From: an uncultured Muribaculaceae bacterium
Lineage (GTDB): Bacteria > Bacteroidota > Bacteroidia > Bacteroidales > Muribaculaceae
Direction: 5' to 3'
Length of the DNA: 64,000 bases
Assembly: GCA_910578095.1 (NCBI GenBank)
Contig: CAJTOZ010000002.1
Span: 1-64,000, forward strand
In this document: positions 27,273-35,083 of the stretch, piece after piece
Position numbering within the stretch: the stretch's first letter is position 1
Layout of the letters: every line of letters begins with the position of its first letter
Translations under genes and position numbers: made by a program
The notes under the pieces: generated by a model
Seen by the model: the letters and a program-made list of their open reading frames with translations, nothing else
Told to the model about the DNA's origin: nothing
Databases searched by the model: none

Positions 27273-28616
27273 ATGACTGGAAAGAACGGACGAATTCTTA
27301 TCGTTGATGATAACGAGGACATACTCTTGTCGCTCAACTTGCTGCTCAAGCCGCATGTTGAGGCAATACGTGCGTTAAAAAGTCCGGAACGAATCGGAGA
27401 GTTTATGAACTCTTTTGAACCGGACGTGATAATCCTTGATATGAATTTCCGGCGCAATCAAAGCAGCGGCGAGGAAGGCTACCATTGGCTAAATTTCATT
27501 CTCAAGAAAAGCCCCGATACAGTAGTTCTTCTAATCACTGCGTATGTAGATACCGAAAAAGTTGTCCGCGGAATCAGGGCAGGCGCCACTGATTTCATTC
27601 CCAAGCCTTGGGACAATGCCAAACTCGTAGGCATAGTCGAAAGCGCCCTAAAGTTGAGGTCGTCGCGCCGCAATCCCGTGGCTCAAAACAACGCTGCTTC
27701 CTCACCGGTTCTAATCGGAGAATGCCCGCAGATTCAGTTGCTGAGAAGGCAAATTGAGAAAATCGGAGCTACGGAAGCGAATGTTTTGATCACCGGTGAG
27801 AATGGAACGGGAAAGGATGTGGCAGCGCATCTTCTTCATCATTTTTCACCACGCCATAGCAAGCCCTTTGTGTCAATAGATTTAGGGGCTGTGCCCGAGC
27901 AACTTTTTGAAAGTGAGCTGTTCGGTTATGAGAAGGGTGCTTTCACTGATGCAAAGATGGCGAAGGAAGGCCGTATCGAGACGGCAAACGGAGGAACGGT
28001 ATTTCTTGATGAAATCGGCAATCTGACCCAAGCGATGCAGCAGAAACTCCTGACAACTATTGAAAAACGTCAACTTGCCCGTTTAGGCTCCAATAAGACC
28101 AAACAAGTAGACGTGCGCATTGTCACGGCAACTAACGCAGACCTACCTCAAATGGTGGCAGATGGAACATTTCGGCAAGACTTACTCTACAGAATCAACA
28201 CATTTGAACTTCACATGCCTCCGCTTCGGGAGCGAGGTAACGACATCATTCTTTTGGCTGAATATTTTGCCGATAAAATTGCAGAAAGATACCATATCGA
28301 AAACAATACAATCGGTGAAAGCGCCAAATCAAAGCTGCTCAGCCATGACTGGCCCGGAAATGTGCGCGAACTTCAGCATGTGATGGAACGCGCCATGATA
28401 TTGGCTTCGGGACGTATCATTACTTCGGATGACATAGAATTTCCGAGAAGCGTGAAACCAAAAGATTCTTCTGAAACCCTAAATCTCGAAACACTTGAGA
28501 AAAAAGCCATAATGACAGCCATTGACCAGGCAAACGGAAATCTTTCAACTGCGGCTTCATTGCTTGGGATATCACGTTATGCACTATATCGCAAAATAGA
28601 AAAATACGGATTATGA
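27273..28616 (+). CDS. Sigma-54-dependent response regulator (NtrC family)
   Basis: 447 residues. Receiver domain with acidic pocket D12/D13, phosphoacceptor D56 in VIILDMNF, T89 and K111 (IPKPW). Central AAA+ domain with Walker A GENGTGKD (175-182) and the sigma-54 contact loop GAFTDA (222-227; consensus GAFTGA). C-terminal Fis-type helix-turn-helix (about 420-447, ending RYALYRKIEKYGL). Activates RNA polymerase with RpoN once phosphorylated. The likely partner is the histidine kinase whose gene overlaps it by 4 nt, and the likely target is the efflux operon next to it. The start cannot be later because the receiver begins at residue 7. Confidence 0.95.
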   Translation: MTGKNGRILIVDDNEDILLSLNLLLKPHVEAIRALKSPERIGEFMNSFEPDVIILDMNFRRNQSSGEEGYHWLNFILKKSPDTVVLLITAYVDTEKVVRGIRAGATDFIPKPWDNAKLVGIVESALKLRSSRRNPVAQNNAASSPVLIGECPQIQLLRRQIEKIGATEANVLITGENGTGKDVAAHLLHHFSPRHSKPFVSIDLGAVPEQLFESELFGYEKGAFTDAKMAKEGRIETANGGTVFLDEIGNLTQAMQQKLLTTIEKRQLARLGSNKTKQVDVRIVTATNADLPQMVADGTFRQDLLYRINTFELHMPPLRERGNDIILLAEYFADKIAERYHIENNTIGESAKSKLLSHDWPGNVRELQHVMERAMILASGRIITSDDIEFPRSVKPKDSSETLNLETLEKKAIMTAIDQANGNLSTAASLLGISRYALYRKIEKYGL

Positions 28617-29776
28617 TAGGATGGCTCTCCCGTAAATCAATCGAAAGAGTAAAACGCATGATCAGAACTCTCCGGAGTAATGATTTAACTCTTCGGATTC
28701 CTGAAGAAAATCTTCGAGGAGCAGAAAGAGCGCTCGCAGAAGAAATAAACGACTTAATAAACGATTTACGCAAAAAACTTCTTAAGCAGGAGAGACGCAG
28801 CGGACAATATGAGGCGTTGATCAACACGATAGACGCGGCACTCATAGTGGCTGATGGCAATGGTGAGATTCTCTTTATGAACCAAAAAGCCGTGCAGGGT
28901 TTATGTGGTTTCCGCATCAACAACCTATCTTCTTTAGATACACTTCACAATGGTTTGTCCAAAAGCTTGCTCGCTCTTGCACCTGGCCAATCAAAATTGG
29001 TTACTATTAATAAAGAAGGTAAGGAGACACAACTTAAAATCTCGATGGTCAGGTATGGGGTGGATGGTCATGACACTCTGCTCTTCTCAATTGAGAATGT
29101 GAATCAGCTTATGCTCCAGAACGAGATTGAGGCCCAGCGCAAACTCGTCAGCGTCTTGACCCACGAAATAATGAATTCTCTCTCGCCAATAATCTCTCTT
29201 TCCGAAACGTTGTGCGAATCGGCTTCAAACGCAGAAGAAGATACCAGGATTGCATTAAATGTAATAAAACAACGTAGCTCCGGATTGTTGTCGTTCGTGG
29301 AAAATTATCGTAAACTCGCACGATTGGCACCACCAAAGTATAATTGGACCAAAATTGGAGAATTGTTTGAGGATTTACGCAAACTATATTCCGCACCCTA
29401 TATTCGGTATGAGATAGACGATATGGACTTAGAGGTGCGGATTGACCGTCAACAAATATTGCAGGTGCTCATCAATATCATAAAGAACGCGGTTGAGGCT
29501 TGTAGCACTGACCCGGCAATTATTGTTGCCGCTAAAATCGATTACCCCTCCCATAAATTCATTATTTCGGTATCGGACAATGGCCCTGGAATCAGCACAG
29601 AAGCCAAAGACCGTATATTTATACCGTTTTACACAACAAAGCCCAACGGTTCCGGAATAGGATTGAGCCTTTCCCGCCAAATGGTAATTATGCACGGCGG
29701 GTCCCTGTATTTGGATTCATCAGAGGGTTCAGGCTCAAAGTTCACCATATCGTTACCTTGTGTCTATAAGAAATAG
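28613..29776 (+). CDS. Soluble PAS-containing sensor histidine kinase
   Basis: 387 residues with no transmembrane segment. Helical N-terminal part (about 1-60), PAS domain (about 62-165, INTIDAALIVADGNGEILFMN), HisKA dimerisation helix with phosphoacceptor H184 in VLTHEIMNSLSPI, and HATPase with N box IIKNAVEA (N292), DNGPG (322-326) and GSGIG (346-350). Partner of the overlapping response regulator. A cytoplasmic sensor implies an internal cue, or a signal passed on by the transporter, rather than direct periplasmic sensing. Followed by a small hairpin that overlaps its stop. Confidence 0.93.
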   Translation: MIGWLSRKSIERVKRMIRTLRSNDLTLRIPEENLRGAERALAEEINDLINDLRKKLLKQERRSGQYEALINTIDAALIVADGNGEILFMNQKAVQGLCGFRINNLSSLDTLHNGLSKSLLALAPGQSKLVTINKEGKETQLKISMVRYGVDGHDTLLFSIENVNQLMLQNEIEAQRKLVSVLTHEIMNSLSPIISLSETLCESASNAEEDTRIALNVIKQRSSGLLSFVENYRKLARLAPPKYNWTKIGELFEDLRKLYSAPYIRYEIDDMDLEVRIDRQQILQVLINIIKNAVEACSTDPAIIVAAKIDYPSHKFIISVSDNGPGISTEAKDRIFIPFYTTKPNGSGIGLSLSRQMVIMHGGSLYLDSSEGSGSKFTISLPCVYKK

Positions 29777-29780
29777 ACAC
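29760..29780 (+). terminator. Weak hairpin at the end of the kinase gene
   Basis: GTGTCTA, 7-nt loop, TAGACAC; the second arm contains the kinase stop codon. A second small stem (GCGCCG-TAT-CGGCGC, 29790-29804) lies just beyond. No T-tract is present, so either may serve as an RNA end-stabiliser or terminator between convergent genes. Confidence 0.35.
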
Positions 29781-29817
29781 TCGGACAAAGCGCCGTATCG
29801 GCGCGCCACGGAGTAAA

Positions 29818-30420
29818 TCAGTCCTCGGACTGGCCTTTGCGCTTGCCACTCACAATTCTGCGGCGCACACGCGATAAGGTCTCGGGCGCGACATTCAGGT
29901 ATTGGGCAATGTATTTTATAGGGATGCGGTGTATTATCTCCGCACGCGCCCGCAACAGATTTTCATAGCGTTTTTCCGCCTTACTGGTGCCTATGGATAT
30001 ATATCGGCGCTCGAGCGCATAGATCTGCTCTATAAGAACCGCATTCCACCAAGCCTGAAGATCCGGCCGCTCCTGCAGAAGCGCACGGAAGCGATCAAAG
30101 CCTATTGCGGCCACATCCGAATCCTCAAGAGCATGAAATGATATCTGGGCAGCCTCGCCATGGGCAAACGAATGGGCGGATGCAAACGGGTCGCCGGCAG
30201 TACCGAAAAACAGTGTCGACTCTACCCCGTCGAACACATGCACTCCACGAAAAAGGCCTTTCAGGATAAAGTATATATGGTCGCTCCGGTGGTCCTGCTG
30301 CACCAGATAGTCGCGCTTGCGCACATGAATCACACGGGCGGCTTTCTCCAACATTGCAGCCGTTTCATCACTCACCGGATAGTTGCGACGGAGCACATCC
30401 GTAAGGCTTAATGTAGACAT
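29818..30420 (-). CDS. Crp/Fnr-family transcriptional regulator
   Basis: 200 residues. N-terminal cyclic-nucleotide-binding-type beta-roll (about 20-115; DYLVQQDHRSDHIYFILKG is the first half of the roll), dimerisation helix, and winged helix-turn-helix (about 155-190; IKYIAQYLNVAPETLSRVRR). No cysteine cluster, so not an Fe-S Fnr; the residues that bind cAMP in E. coli CRP are not evident. Divergent from two secreted-protein genes. Its -33 box is overlapped by a 23-nt palindrome, suggesting autorepression and control of the neighbours. Confidence 0.9.
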   Translation of the reverse strand: MSTLSLTDVLRRNYPVSDETAAMLEKAARVIHVRKRDYLVQQDHRSDHIYFILKGLFRGVHVFDGVESTLFFGTAGDPFASAHSFAHGEAAQISFHALEDSDVAAIGFDRFRALLQERPDLQAWWNAVLIEQIYALERRYISIGTSKAEKRYENLLRARAEIIHRIPIKYIAQYLNVAPETLSRVRRRIVSGKRKGQSED

Positions 30421-30446
30421 ACGATTATTTTTTTCTGTTCAGGCTC

Positions 30447-30477
30447 CAAATTTACAACAATTTTAGTGTTTTTCAAA
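30447..30477 (-). promoter_or_regulatory. Promoter of the Crp-type regulator gene
   Basis: On the minus strand TTTG (30477-30474), 19-bp spacer, TAAATTTG (30454-30447): full consensus. Predicted start near 30442 gives a 22-nt leader. Confidence 0.75.
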
Positions 30478-30484
30478 CACTAAA
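30462..30484. promoter_or_regulatory. Palindromic operator candidate between the Crp-type gene and the secreted-protein genes
   Basis: TTTAGTGTTT, 3-nt centre, AAACACTAAA: perfect 10-bp arms. It covers the -33 box of the regulator promoter, and its centre lies about 71 nt upstream of the predicted start of the opposite gene, a position at which CRP-type activators work. Binding by the adjacent Crp-type protein is inference. Confidence 0.6.
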
Positions 30485-30531
30485 TATTCAAAATGTGACT
30501 AACATCATCGCGACCTCTGCCGACATATCCA

Positions 30532-30539
30532 TAATTTTG
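30532..30539 (+). promoter_or_regulatory. -7 element for the tandem-repeat secreted protein
   Basis: TAATTTTG with a predicted start near 30544 and a 32-nt leader before the ATG at 30576. The -33 region does not match TTTG, consistent with dependence on an activator. Confidence 0.55.
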
Positions 30540-30575
30540 CCAACAAATCACAATAAACCACTCAAAATTTCATCA

Positions 30576-32402
30576 ATGAAGCATTTTTACTTGACAATTG
30601 CAAGCTTCGTCACACTTTTTGCTTCCTTTTCTGCTTCTGCAGAAACCATCTGCGGAATGCAGAAAGACCACGAATTGTCGGCACTGCGCAGCGAGGAAAG
30701 CGCATGGACATCCCTCGGCAAAGGCACATACGTGGACGGATGGGTAACACCTGGCATCTACGCGCCTGCAAGCTACACCGACCCTGCACCTTATGCTTAT
30801 GAGGTAGAGGTGATGGAAAGCACTGCCACACCCGGCATATATAAGATTGTAAGCCCCTACACAACAGAAAACTTCCCATTCCTAAACAAAAATGCGTCCA
30901 CCACAGCGTGCGACATCATCATCGACGCCACCGACCCCGACTTTGTGCGCATCGACGCCCAGAACTCAGGTTTCGTCAACACCACCCTTACTGTCAATTT
31001 CACCGATCCGTTCTTCATCTGCAATGCCGGCTCCTACTTCCTCGGCGAAGGATATGACAAGGATGAGATCAAGCAATATGGTTTCGCTTCCACGCTCAAG
31101 GACGGTGTGATCGAGATCGTGGGACCGCGCTTCGGCAAGAGTGCCGAGCAGATCGCGCAGGGCTACCAGTGGCAGGGCGACTACAACGGGCGCCTCACAC
31201 TGCCCGCGGGCGGAGCATGGAAGTCCCTCGGCAAAGGCACATACGTGGACGGATGGGTAACACCGGGCATCTACGCTCCCGCAAGCTACACCGACCCCGC
31301 ACCTTATGCCTATGAGGTGGAAGTGATGGAAAGCACTGCCACTCCCGGCATATATAAGATTGTAAACCCCTACACTACCGCTGAGTTTCCATTCCTCGAC
31401 AAAAACGCTGCCAACGCAGCGTGCGACATAATCATCGACGCCACCGACCCCGACTTTGTGCGCATCGACGCCCAGAACTCAGGTTTTGTCAACACCACCC
31501 TTACTGTCAATTTCACCGATCCGTTCTTCATCTGCAATGCCGGCTCCTACTTCCTCGGCGAAGGATATGACAAGGATGAGATCAAGCAATACGGTTTCGC
31601 TTCCACGCTCAAGGACGGTGTGATCGAGATCGTGGGACCGCGCTTCGGCAAGAGTGCCGAGCAGAGCGCACAAGGCTACCAGTGGCAGGGCGACTACAAC
31701 GGACGCCTTACACTGCCCGTGGGCGACACTCCCGATCCTGGCACATGGACTGCCATTGGCGAGGCCCGCTACATCGACGGATTCATATTCCCCGGATGGT
31801 ATGGCGACCCCGAAAATCACGGATGGAACGTGGTGATAGAAGAAAACAGCGACCAGCCGGGCATGTACCGCCTTATCAACCCTTATGCCGTTGTGGGCAA
31901 CCCGATGCTCAGCGCCAACAGCTTCGAAGGGAACGCCAATATCCTGATCGATGCCACCGACCCCGACGTAGTAGTGATCACACCGCAGGTAAGCGGTTTC
32001 AGAGGCCTCACCACCGGCGGCGTGGAGAAGGACTACTACATAGGCAATGACGCCGGCATCCTTATCTCAGACGGTGTATGGACAAAGGATGAGATAAAGC
32101 AATATCTGCCGAACAGGTGCGACAAACTTGCCGACAAGATAATAACAATCTCTTCGCCCCTCTTCGGCTTCAATGCCGTCAACGACTTTGGATACAAATG
32201 GGAAGGAGCCGGCAATCAGACTCTCCAGTACCCTGCCAAGATATGCCTTCCGGGATTCTCCGGCATCGAGGACGTAATCACCGATGACAACGCAAGCCCC
32301 ATTTACTATAATCTCCAGGGCATACGCGTGAACGATCCCGCTCCGGGTGGTGTATACATACGCCACACGGGCAACAAAACAGAGAAGATGTATATAAAAT
32401 AA
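30576..32402 (+). CDS. Secreted protein with three tandem 171-residue repeats
   Basis: 608 residues from the ATG at 30576, which begins the signal peptide MKHFYLTIASFVTLFASFSASA; an in-frame GTG at 30495 lies before the predicted transcription start. Three tandem domains start at about residues 45, 216 and 388, each beginning W-x-x-L/I-G-x-x-x-Y-x-D-G and containing IDATDPDxVxI and KDEIKQY motifs. Copies 1 and 2 are nearly identical even in DNA (period 513 nt); copy 3 is clearly diverged. The C terminus (IYYNLQGIRVNDP...GVYIRHTGNKTEKMYIK) resembles a type IX secretion sorting domain. Domain function not recognised. The next secreted gene starts after 20 nt. Confidence 0.85.
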   Translation: MKHFYLTIASFVTLFASFSASAETICGMQKDHELSALRSEESAWTSLGKGTYVDGWVTPGIYAPASYTDPAPYAYEVEVMESTATPGIYKIVSPYTTENFPFLNKNASTTACDIIIDATDPDFVRIDAQNSGFVNTTLTVNFTDPFFICNAGSYFLGEGYDKDEIKQYGFASTLKDGVIEIVGPRFGKSAEQIAQGYQWQGDYNGRLTLPAGGAWKSLGKGTYVDGWVTPGIYAPASYTDPAPYAYEVEVMESTATPGIYKIVNPYTTAEFPFLDKNAANAACDIIIDATDPDFVRIDAQNSGFVNTTLTVNFTDPFFICNAGSYFLGEGYDKDEIKQYGFASTLKDGVIEIVGPRFGKSAEQSAQGYQWQGDYNGRLTLPVGDTPDPGTWTAIGEARYIDGFIFPGWYGDPENHGWNVVIEENSDQPGMYRLINPYAVVGNPMLSANSFEGNANILIDATDPDVVVITPQVSGFRGLTTGGVEKDYYIGNDAGILISDGVWTKDEIKQYLPNRCDKLADKIITISSPLFGFNAVNDFGYKWEGAGNQTLQYPAKICLPGFSGIEDVITDDNASPIYYNLQGIRVNDPAPGGVYIRHTGNKTEKMYIK

Positions 32403-32422
32403 CACACCCAAACACACACATT

Positions 32423-33418
32423 ATGAAGAAACTCATTCTCGCAAGCGCATTATGCTGCGCATTTACCGCCGGTGCTGCCGACATAACAATACTCGAGGAA
32501 CGCACGCTCCCGGACGGAACCACAATCCAGGTGGTGCAGGATGCCGCCGGGCGCATCTACAAGCAGCGTCCCGGCGCGGCAGCCCCGGTAAAGGCCGAGG
32601 CCCGAGAAGCCGCAGAAGGAACCGTACGCACATTCTACGAGGGCTTCGAAGCCTTTGAAGAGAGCTACGGCCTCAACTGGATTCCGGCCGAATGGACCAA
32701 AATCTGTAGCGAGGCACATAACCCCACCCCTGAGCAGCTCTCCCACAACATAAACAATACATGGTACGTCTACTATTCCAGCGCCATGTATCAGGACTAT
32801 ACCACCGACGGCGATAAAGAAGCCTTCATCCACTTCGGATATAGCGGAGATTACGGATGCAGCGACGCCGCCCAGGACGAATGGCTCGTGACACCAGCAA
32901 TAAAACTGGCGTCGGAAGAAACGCTCCACTTCATCCTTCAGTCCGACTTCTCCGAGATCTACAACTTCGACTATTTCAGCTACGACACCTACAGCTACTC
33001 TAAGCGAGAGGTATTCTCCAACTTCCAGGTAATGATAACGACCGACGATGGCGACAACTGGCAGAAAATCTACGATCTCGAGGCAGACCAGGTGTCGAAG
33101 CTTACCGACCGCAACATCATGGGCGGCAACGGTATCACTCTGCGCAACTATGATATTGATCTGGCAGAGTTCGCCGGCAAGACCGTGAAAATAGGATTCC
33201 GCTATCTGCGTTGCGCCGGATGGGGTGGCAACAGCATGATCCTCGATGGCGTGACAATCGACCATCCGGAATCGGCATCCATCACCGACATCACCACCGG
33301 CGATGACGCCGCGCCTGTATACTACAATCTTCAGGGTGTGCGCATCGACACGCCGACGCCCGGCACCGTCTGCATACGCCGCACAGGCGAAAAGTCTGAG
33401 AAAGTCCTCGTAAAATAA
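32423..33418 (+). CDS. Secreted choice-of-anchor-J-like protein
   Basis: 331 residues with signal peptide (MKKLILASALCCAFTAGA). Residues about 70-285 look like a jelly-roll of the choice-of-anchor J kind: FYEGFE start, QDEWLVTPAIKL strand, then FQVMITTDDGDNW and KTVKIGFRYL. The C terminus (VYYNLQGVRIDTPTPGTVCIRRTGEKSEKVLVK in two parts) matches the sorting-like tail of the preceding protein. Probably surface exposed, possibly glycan or protein binding; no enzyme motif seen. Co-transcribed with the repeat protein (20-nt gap) and followed by a long palindrome. Confidence 0.85.
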   Translation: MKKLILASALCCAFTAGAADITILEERTLPDGTTIQVVQDAAGRIYKQRPGAAAPVKAEAREAAEGTVRTFYEGFEAFEESYGLNWIPAEWTKICSEAHNPTPEQLSHNINNTWYVYYSSAMYQDYTTDGDKEAFIHFGYSGDYGCSDAAQDEWLVTPAIKLASEETLHFILQSDFSEIYNFDYFSYDTYSYSKREVFSNFQVMITTDDGDNWQKIYDLEADQVSKLTDRNIMGGNGITLRNYDIDLAEFAGKTVKIGFRYLRCAGWGGNSMILDGVTIDHPESASITDITTGDDAAPVYYNLQGVRIDTPTPGTVCIRRTGEKSEKVLVK

Positions 33419-33440
33419 GCAGGCCACAACAACTCTATTC

Positions 33441-33478
33441 ACAATAGCGTGGATGCCGGCCGGCATCCACGCTATTGT
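33441..33478 (+). terminator. Perfect 38-bp palindrome, probable terminator
   Basis: 19-bp half-site ACAATAGCGTGGATGCCGG joined directly to its exact complement, 22 nt past the stop codon. As RNA it would form a 17-bp hairpin with a 4-nt loop. No T-tract follows (GTTATCGC), so termination is likely but unproven; a protein-binding or cruciform role is possible. Confidence 0.6.
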
Positions 33479-33548
33479 GTTATCGCACTAAGCAAACCTC
33501 TGCGGTGTTTTGTTTGTTTCATCATAAAAACATATAATCACATACACA

Positions 33549-33743
33549 ATGACCAAACATAAAACCACCGCCGACACTCATGCCGAACAGACCTATCCGG
33601 GCATGGCAATCAATGAAGCCGACAACGATAAAGCCACAAAAAAGCTTGTAGATGAACGCACCTGCGCACTCAACAACAATCCGCGGCGCGGAGACTACAA
33701 TGCCGACAATGGCGATATAGCTGCGCCTGCCGATAAAATCTGA
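33549..33743 (+). CDS. Small hydrophilic protein of unknown function
   Basis: 64 residues, no signal peptide or TM segment, highly polar, with a LNNNPRRGDYNADNGD segment. It has a plausible ATG after an A+T-rich leader and stands in its own gap; codon use resembles the flanking genes. No -7 box fits well. It converges with the GT2 gene (2 nt between stops). I do not recognise a family; a real small protein is somewhat more likely than not. Confidence 0.5.
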   Translation: MTKHKTTADTHAEQTYPGMAINEADNDKATKKLVDERTCALNNNPRRGDYNADNGDIAAPADKI

Positions 33744-33745
33744 GC

Positions 33746-34927
33746 TCAATCCCAGGTATAGCGCTTCTGACGGCTGAAGCGCGCACGCAACCGCAGCAAC
33801 AGCCGGCGGGCGGGATAACCCACTGCGAGCGGGAATATGGAGCCCCCCAGCACCCGCAGGTCAAGGGCGCGCAGCAAGCGCCGCCAGCCGGCAGTGACAC
33901 CGGCTATAAGCAACAGCAGCACCGCCGATGCCAACGCTACAACGAAGCCGTTGTAGGGGTTCATGATCAGGGCCGATACACAGCACGCCAGCGACACAGG
34001 AGTGCCCAGAGCCGCCAGTGTGGCCCACAGCCTGGGGCGGCGGCGAATATGGCTCTCGGTGAAAACATGACGCATACCAGCGCGCTTAAGCGCATACGAA
34101 TAGTCGTGGGCCAACAGTCCCACTATGCTCTCTTCTCCCAGCTCCACAGCAGTATTCGCGCCATGGGCTATCTCGCTTATGAATATGTCGTCGTCGCCAA
34201 AATGTAGATTAAGCGAGCGCGAGAATCCCTTGTTGCGGAAAAACGCTTCACGCCGATAAGCCACATTGTATTCGCTTGCGCGGAAAGGGTGTCCGACTAT
34301 AGCCGCTCCAAGCCACCGGGCCGCTCCGAAAGCAGTGTCGAACGCCCGGCACCGCGAGCCGCGGCCGATATCATCGTCGGCCATCTGGGCTGCGAAGCCT
34401 ATCACCACCTCAACTGGCACATCCTTGCCGAAATGGCGCATCATTCCCTGCAGCCACCTCGGGGAACGAATCTGCGCACCCACGCATGTGAGCACCACAG
34501 TGTCGTATCGGGCCGCCTTGATGCCAAGTGTAAGCGCCAGTTTTTTACGGCTGAGGTTACGCGCGCCGTCAGGTGTGTGCGTCAGATATATGCTCGGGTA
34601 ACCTATGCGTAGCGTCTCCACCACATCACGCACCTCGGAGTTCTCGCCCTCATTGACAACGATCACCTCCATCGGCGCAGGGTATTCCTGGCCTATTATG
34701 TCGCGCAGCAGCATCTCCAGCGCATCCGCTTCGTCCTGCGAATACACTATCACACTTACAGGCTCCAATACCGCATTCTCCTGAGCTTCCGCCTCATCAC
34801 AAAAACGGCGCGTGCGCGCTACGCTCAGGCTCCGGAGCGTGGCATAGCCCACAGCCACCACCGCTGCAGCCGCACCGACAGAGAGCAAAACGGCTTCTAC
34901 AAGAGATATATGATAGCTAAAAAACAT
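33746..34927 (-). CDS. Membrane-anchored family 2 glycosyltransferase
   Basis: 393 residues from ATG 34927; an in-frame TTG at 34951 lies upstream of the predicted transcription start and is rejected. One N-terminal TM (about 8-32), a GT-A domain (about 50-270; VSVIVYSQDEADALEMLLRDI opening, later GDDDIFI acidic motif and a RRRPRLW segment near the QxxRW position), and two or three C-terminal TMs. The layout is that of processive or lipid-linked sugar transferases with GT2 folds. Divergent from the exopolysaccharide operon and probably part of the same system. The usual DxD is not obvious; CVGAQ stands near its place. Confidence 0.85.
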   Translation of the reverse strand: MFFSYHISLVEAVLLSVGAAAAVVAVGYATLRSLSVARTRRFCDEAEAQENAVLEPVSVIVYSQDEADALEMLLRDIIGQEYPAPMEVIVVNEGENSEVRDVVETLRIGYPSIYLTHTPDGARNLSRKKLALTLGIKAARYDTVVLTCVGAQIRSPRWLQGMMRHFGKDVPVEVVIGFAAQMADDDIGRGSRCRAFDTAFGAARWLGAAIVGHPFRASEYNVAYRREAFFRNKGFSRSLNLHFGDDDIFISEIAHGANTAVELGEESIVGLLAHDYSYALKRAGMRHVFTESHIRRRPRLWATLAALGTPVSLACCVSALIMNPYNGFVVALASAVLLLLIAGVTAGWRRLLRALDLRVLGGSIFPLAVGYPARRLLLRLRARFSRQKRYTWD

Positions 34928-34948
34928 ATTCCATATAATTTTATGGTA

Positions 34949-34956
34949 CAAAATTA
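34949..34956 (-). promoter_or_regulatory. -7 element for the GT2 gene
   Basis: On the minus strand TAATTTTG; predicted start near 34944, 17 nt before the ATG at 34927. On the plus strand TACCTTTG (34980-34987) is a candidate -7 box for the Wza-like gene. Confidence 0.5.
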
Positions 34957-35083
34957 GCGAAAAATCATCATATAAGACCTACCTTTGCAACTGTTTTCGC
35001 ATTCCGGAGGCGCAGGCTGCATAATAATTTCAGCCACGCTCCGTTTATAAATGAGTATATTGAATATTTGCACGTACCGTATA

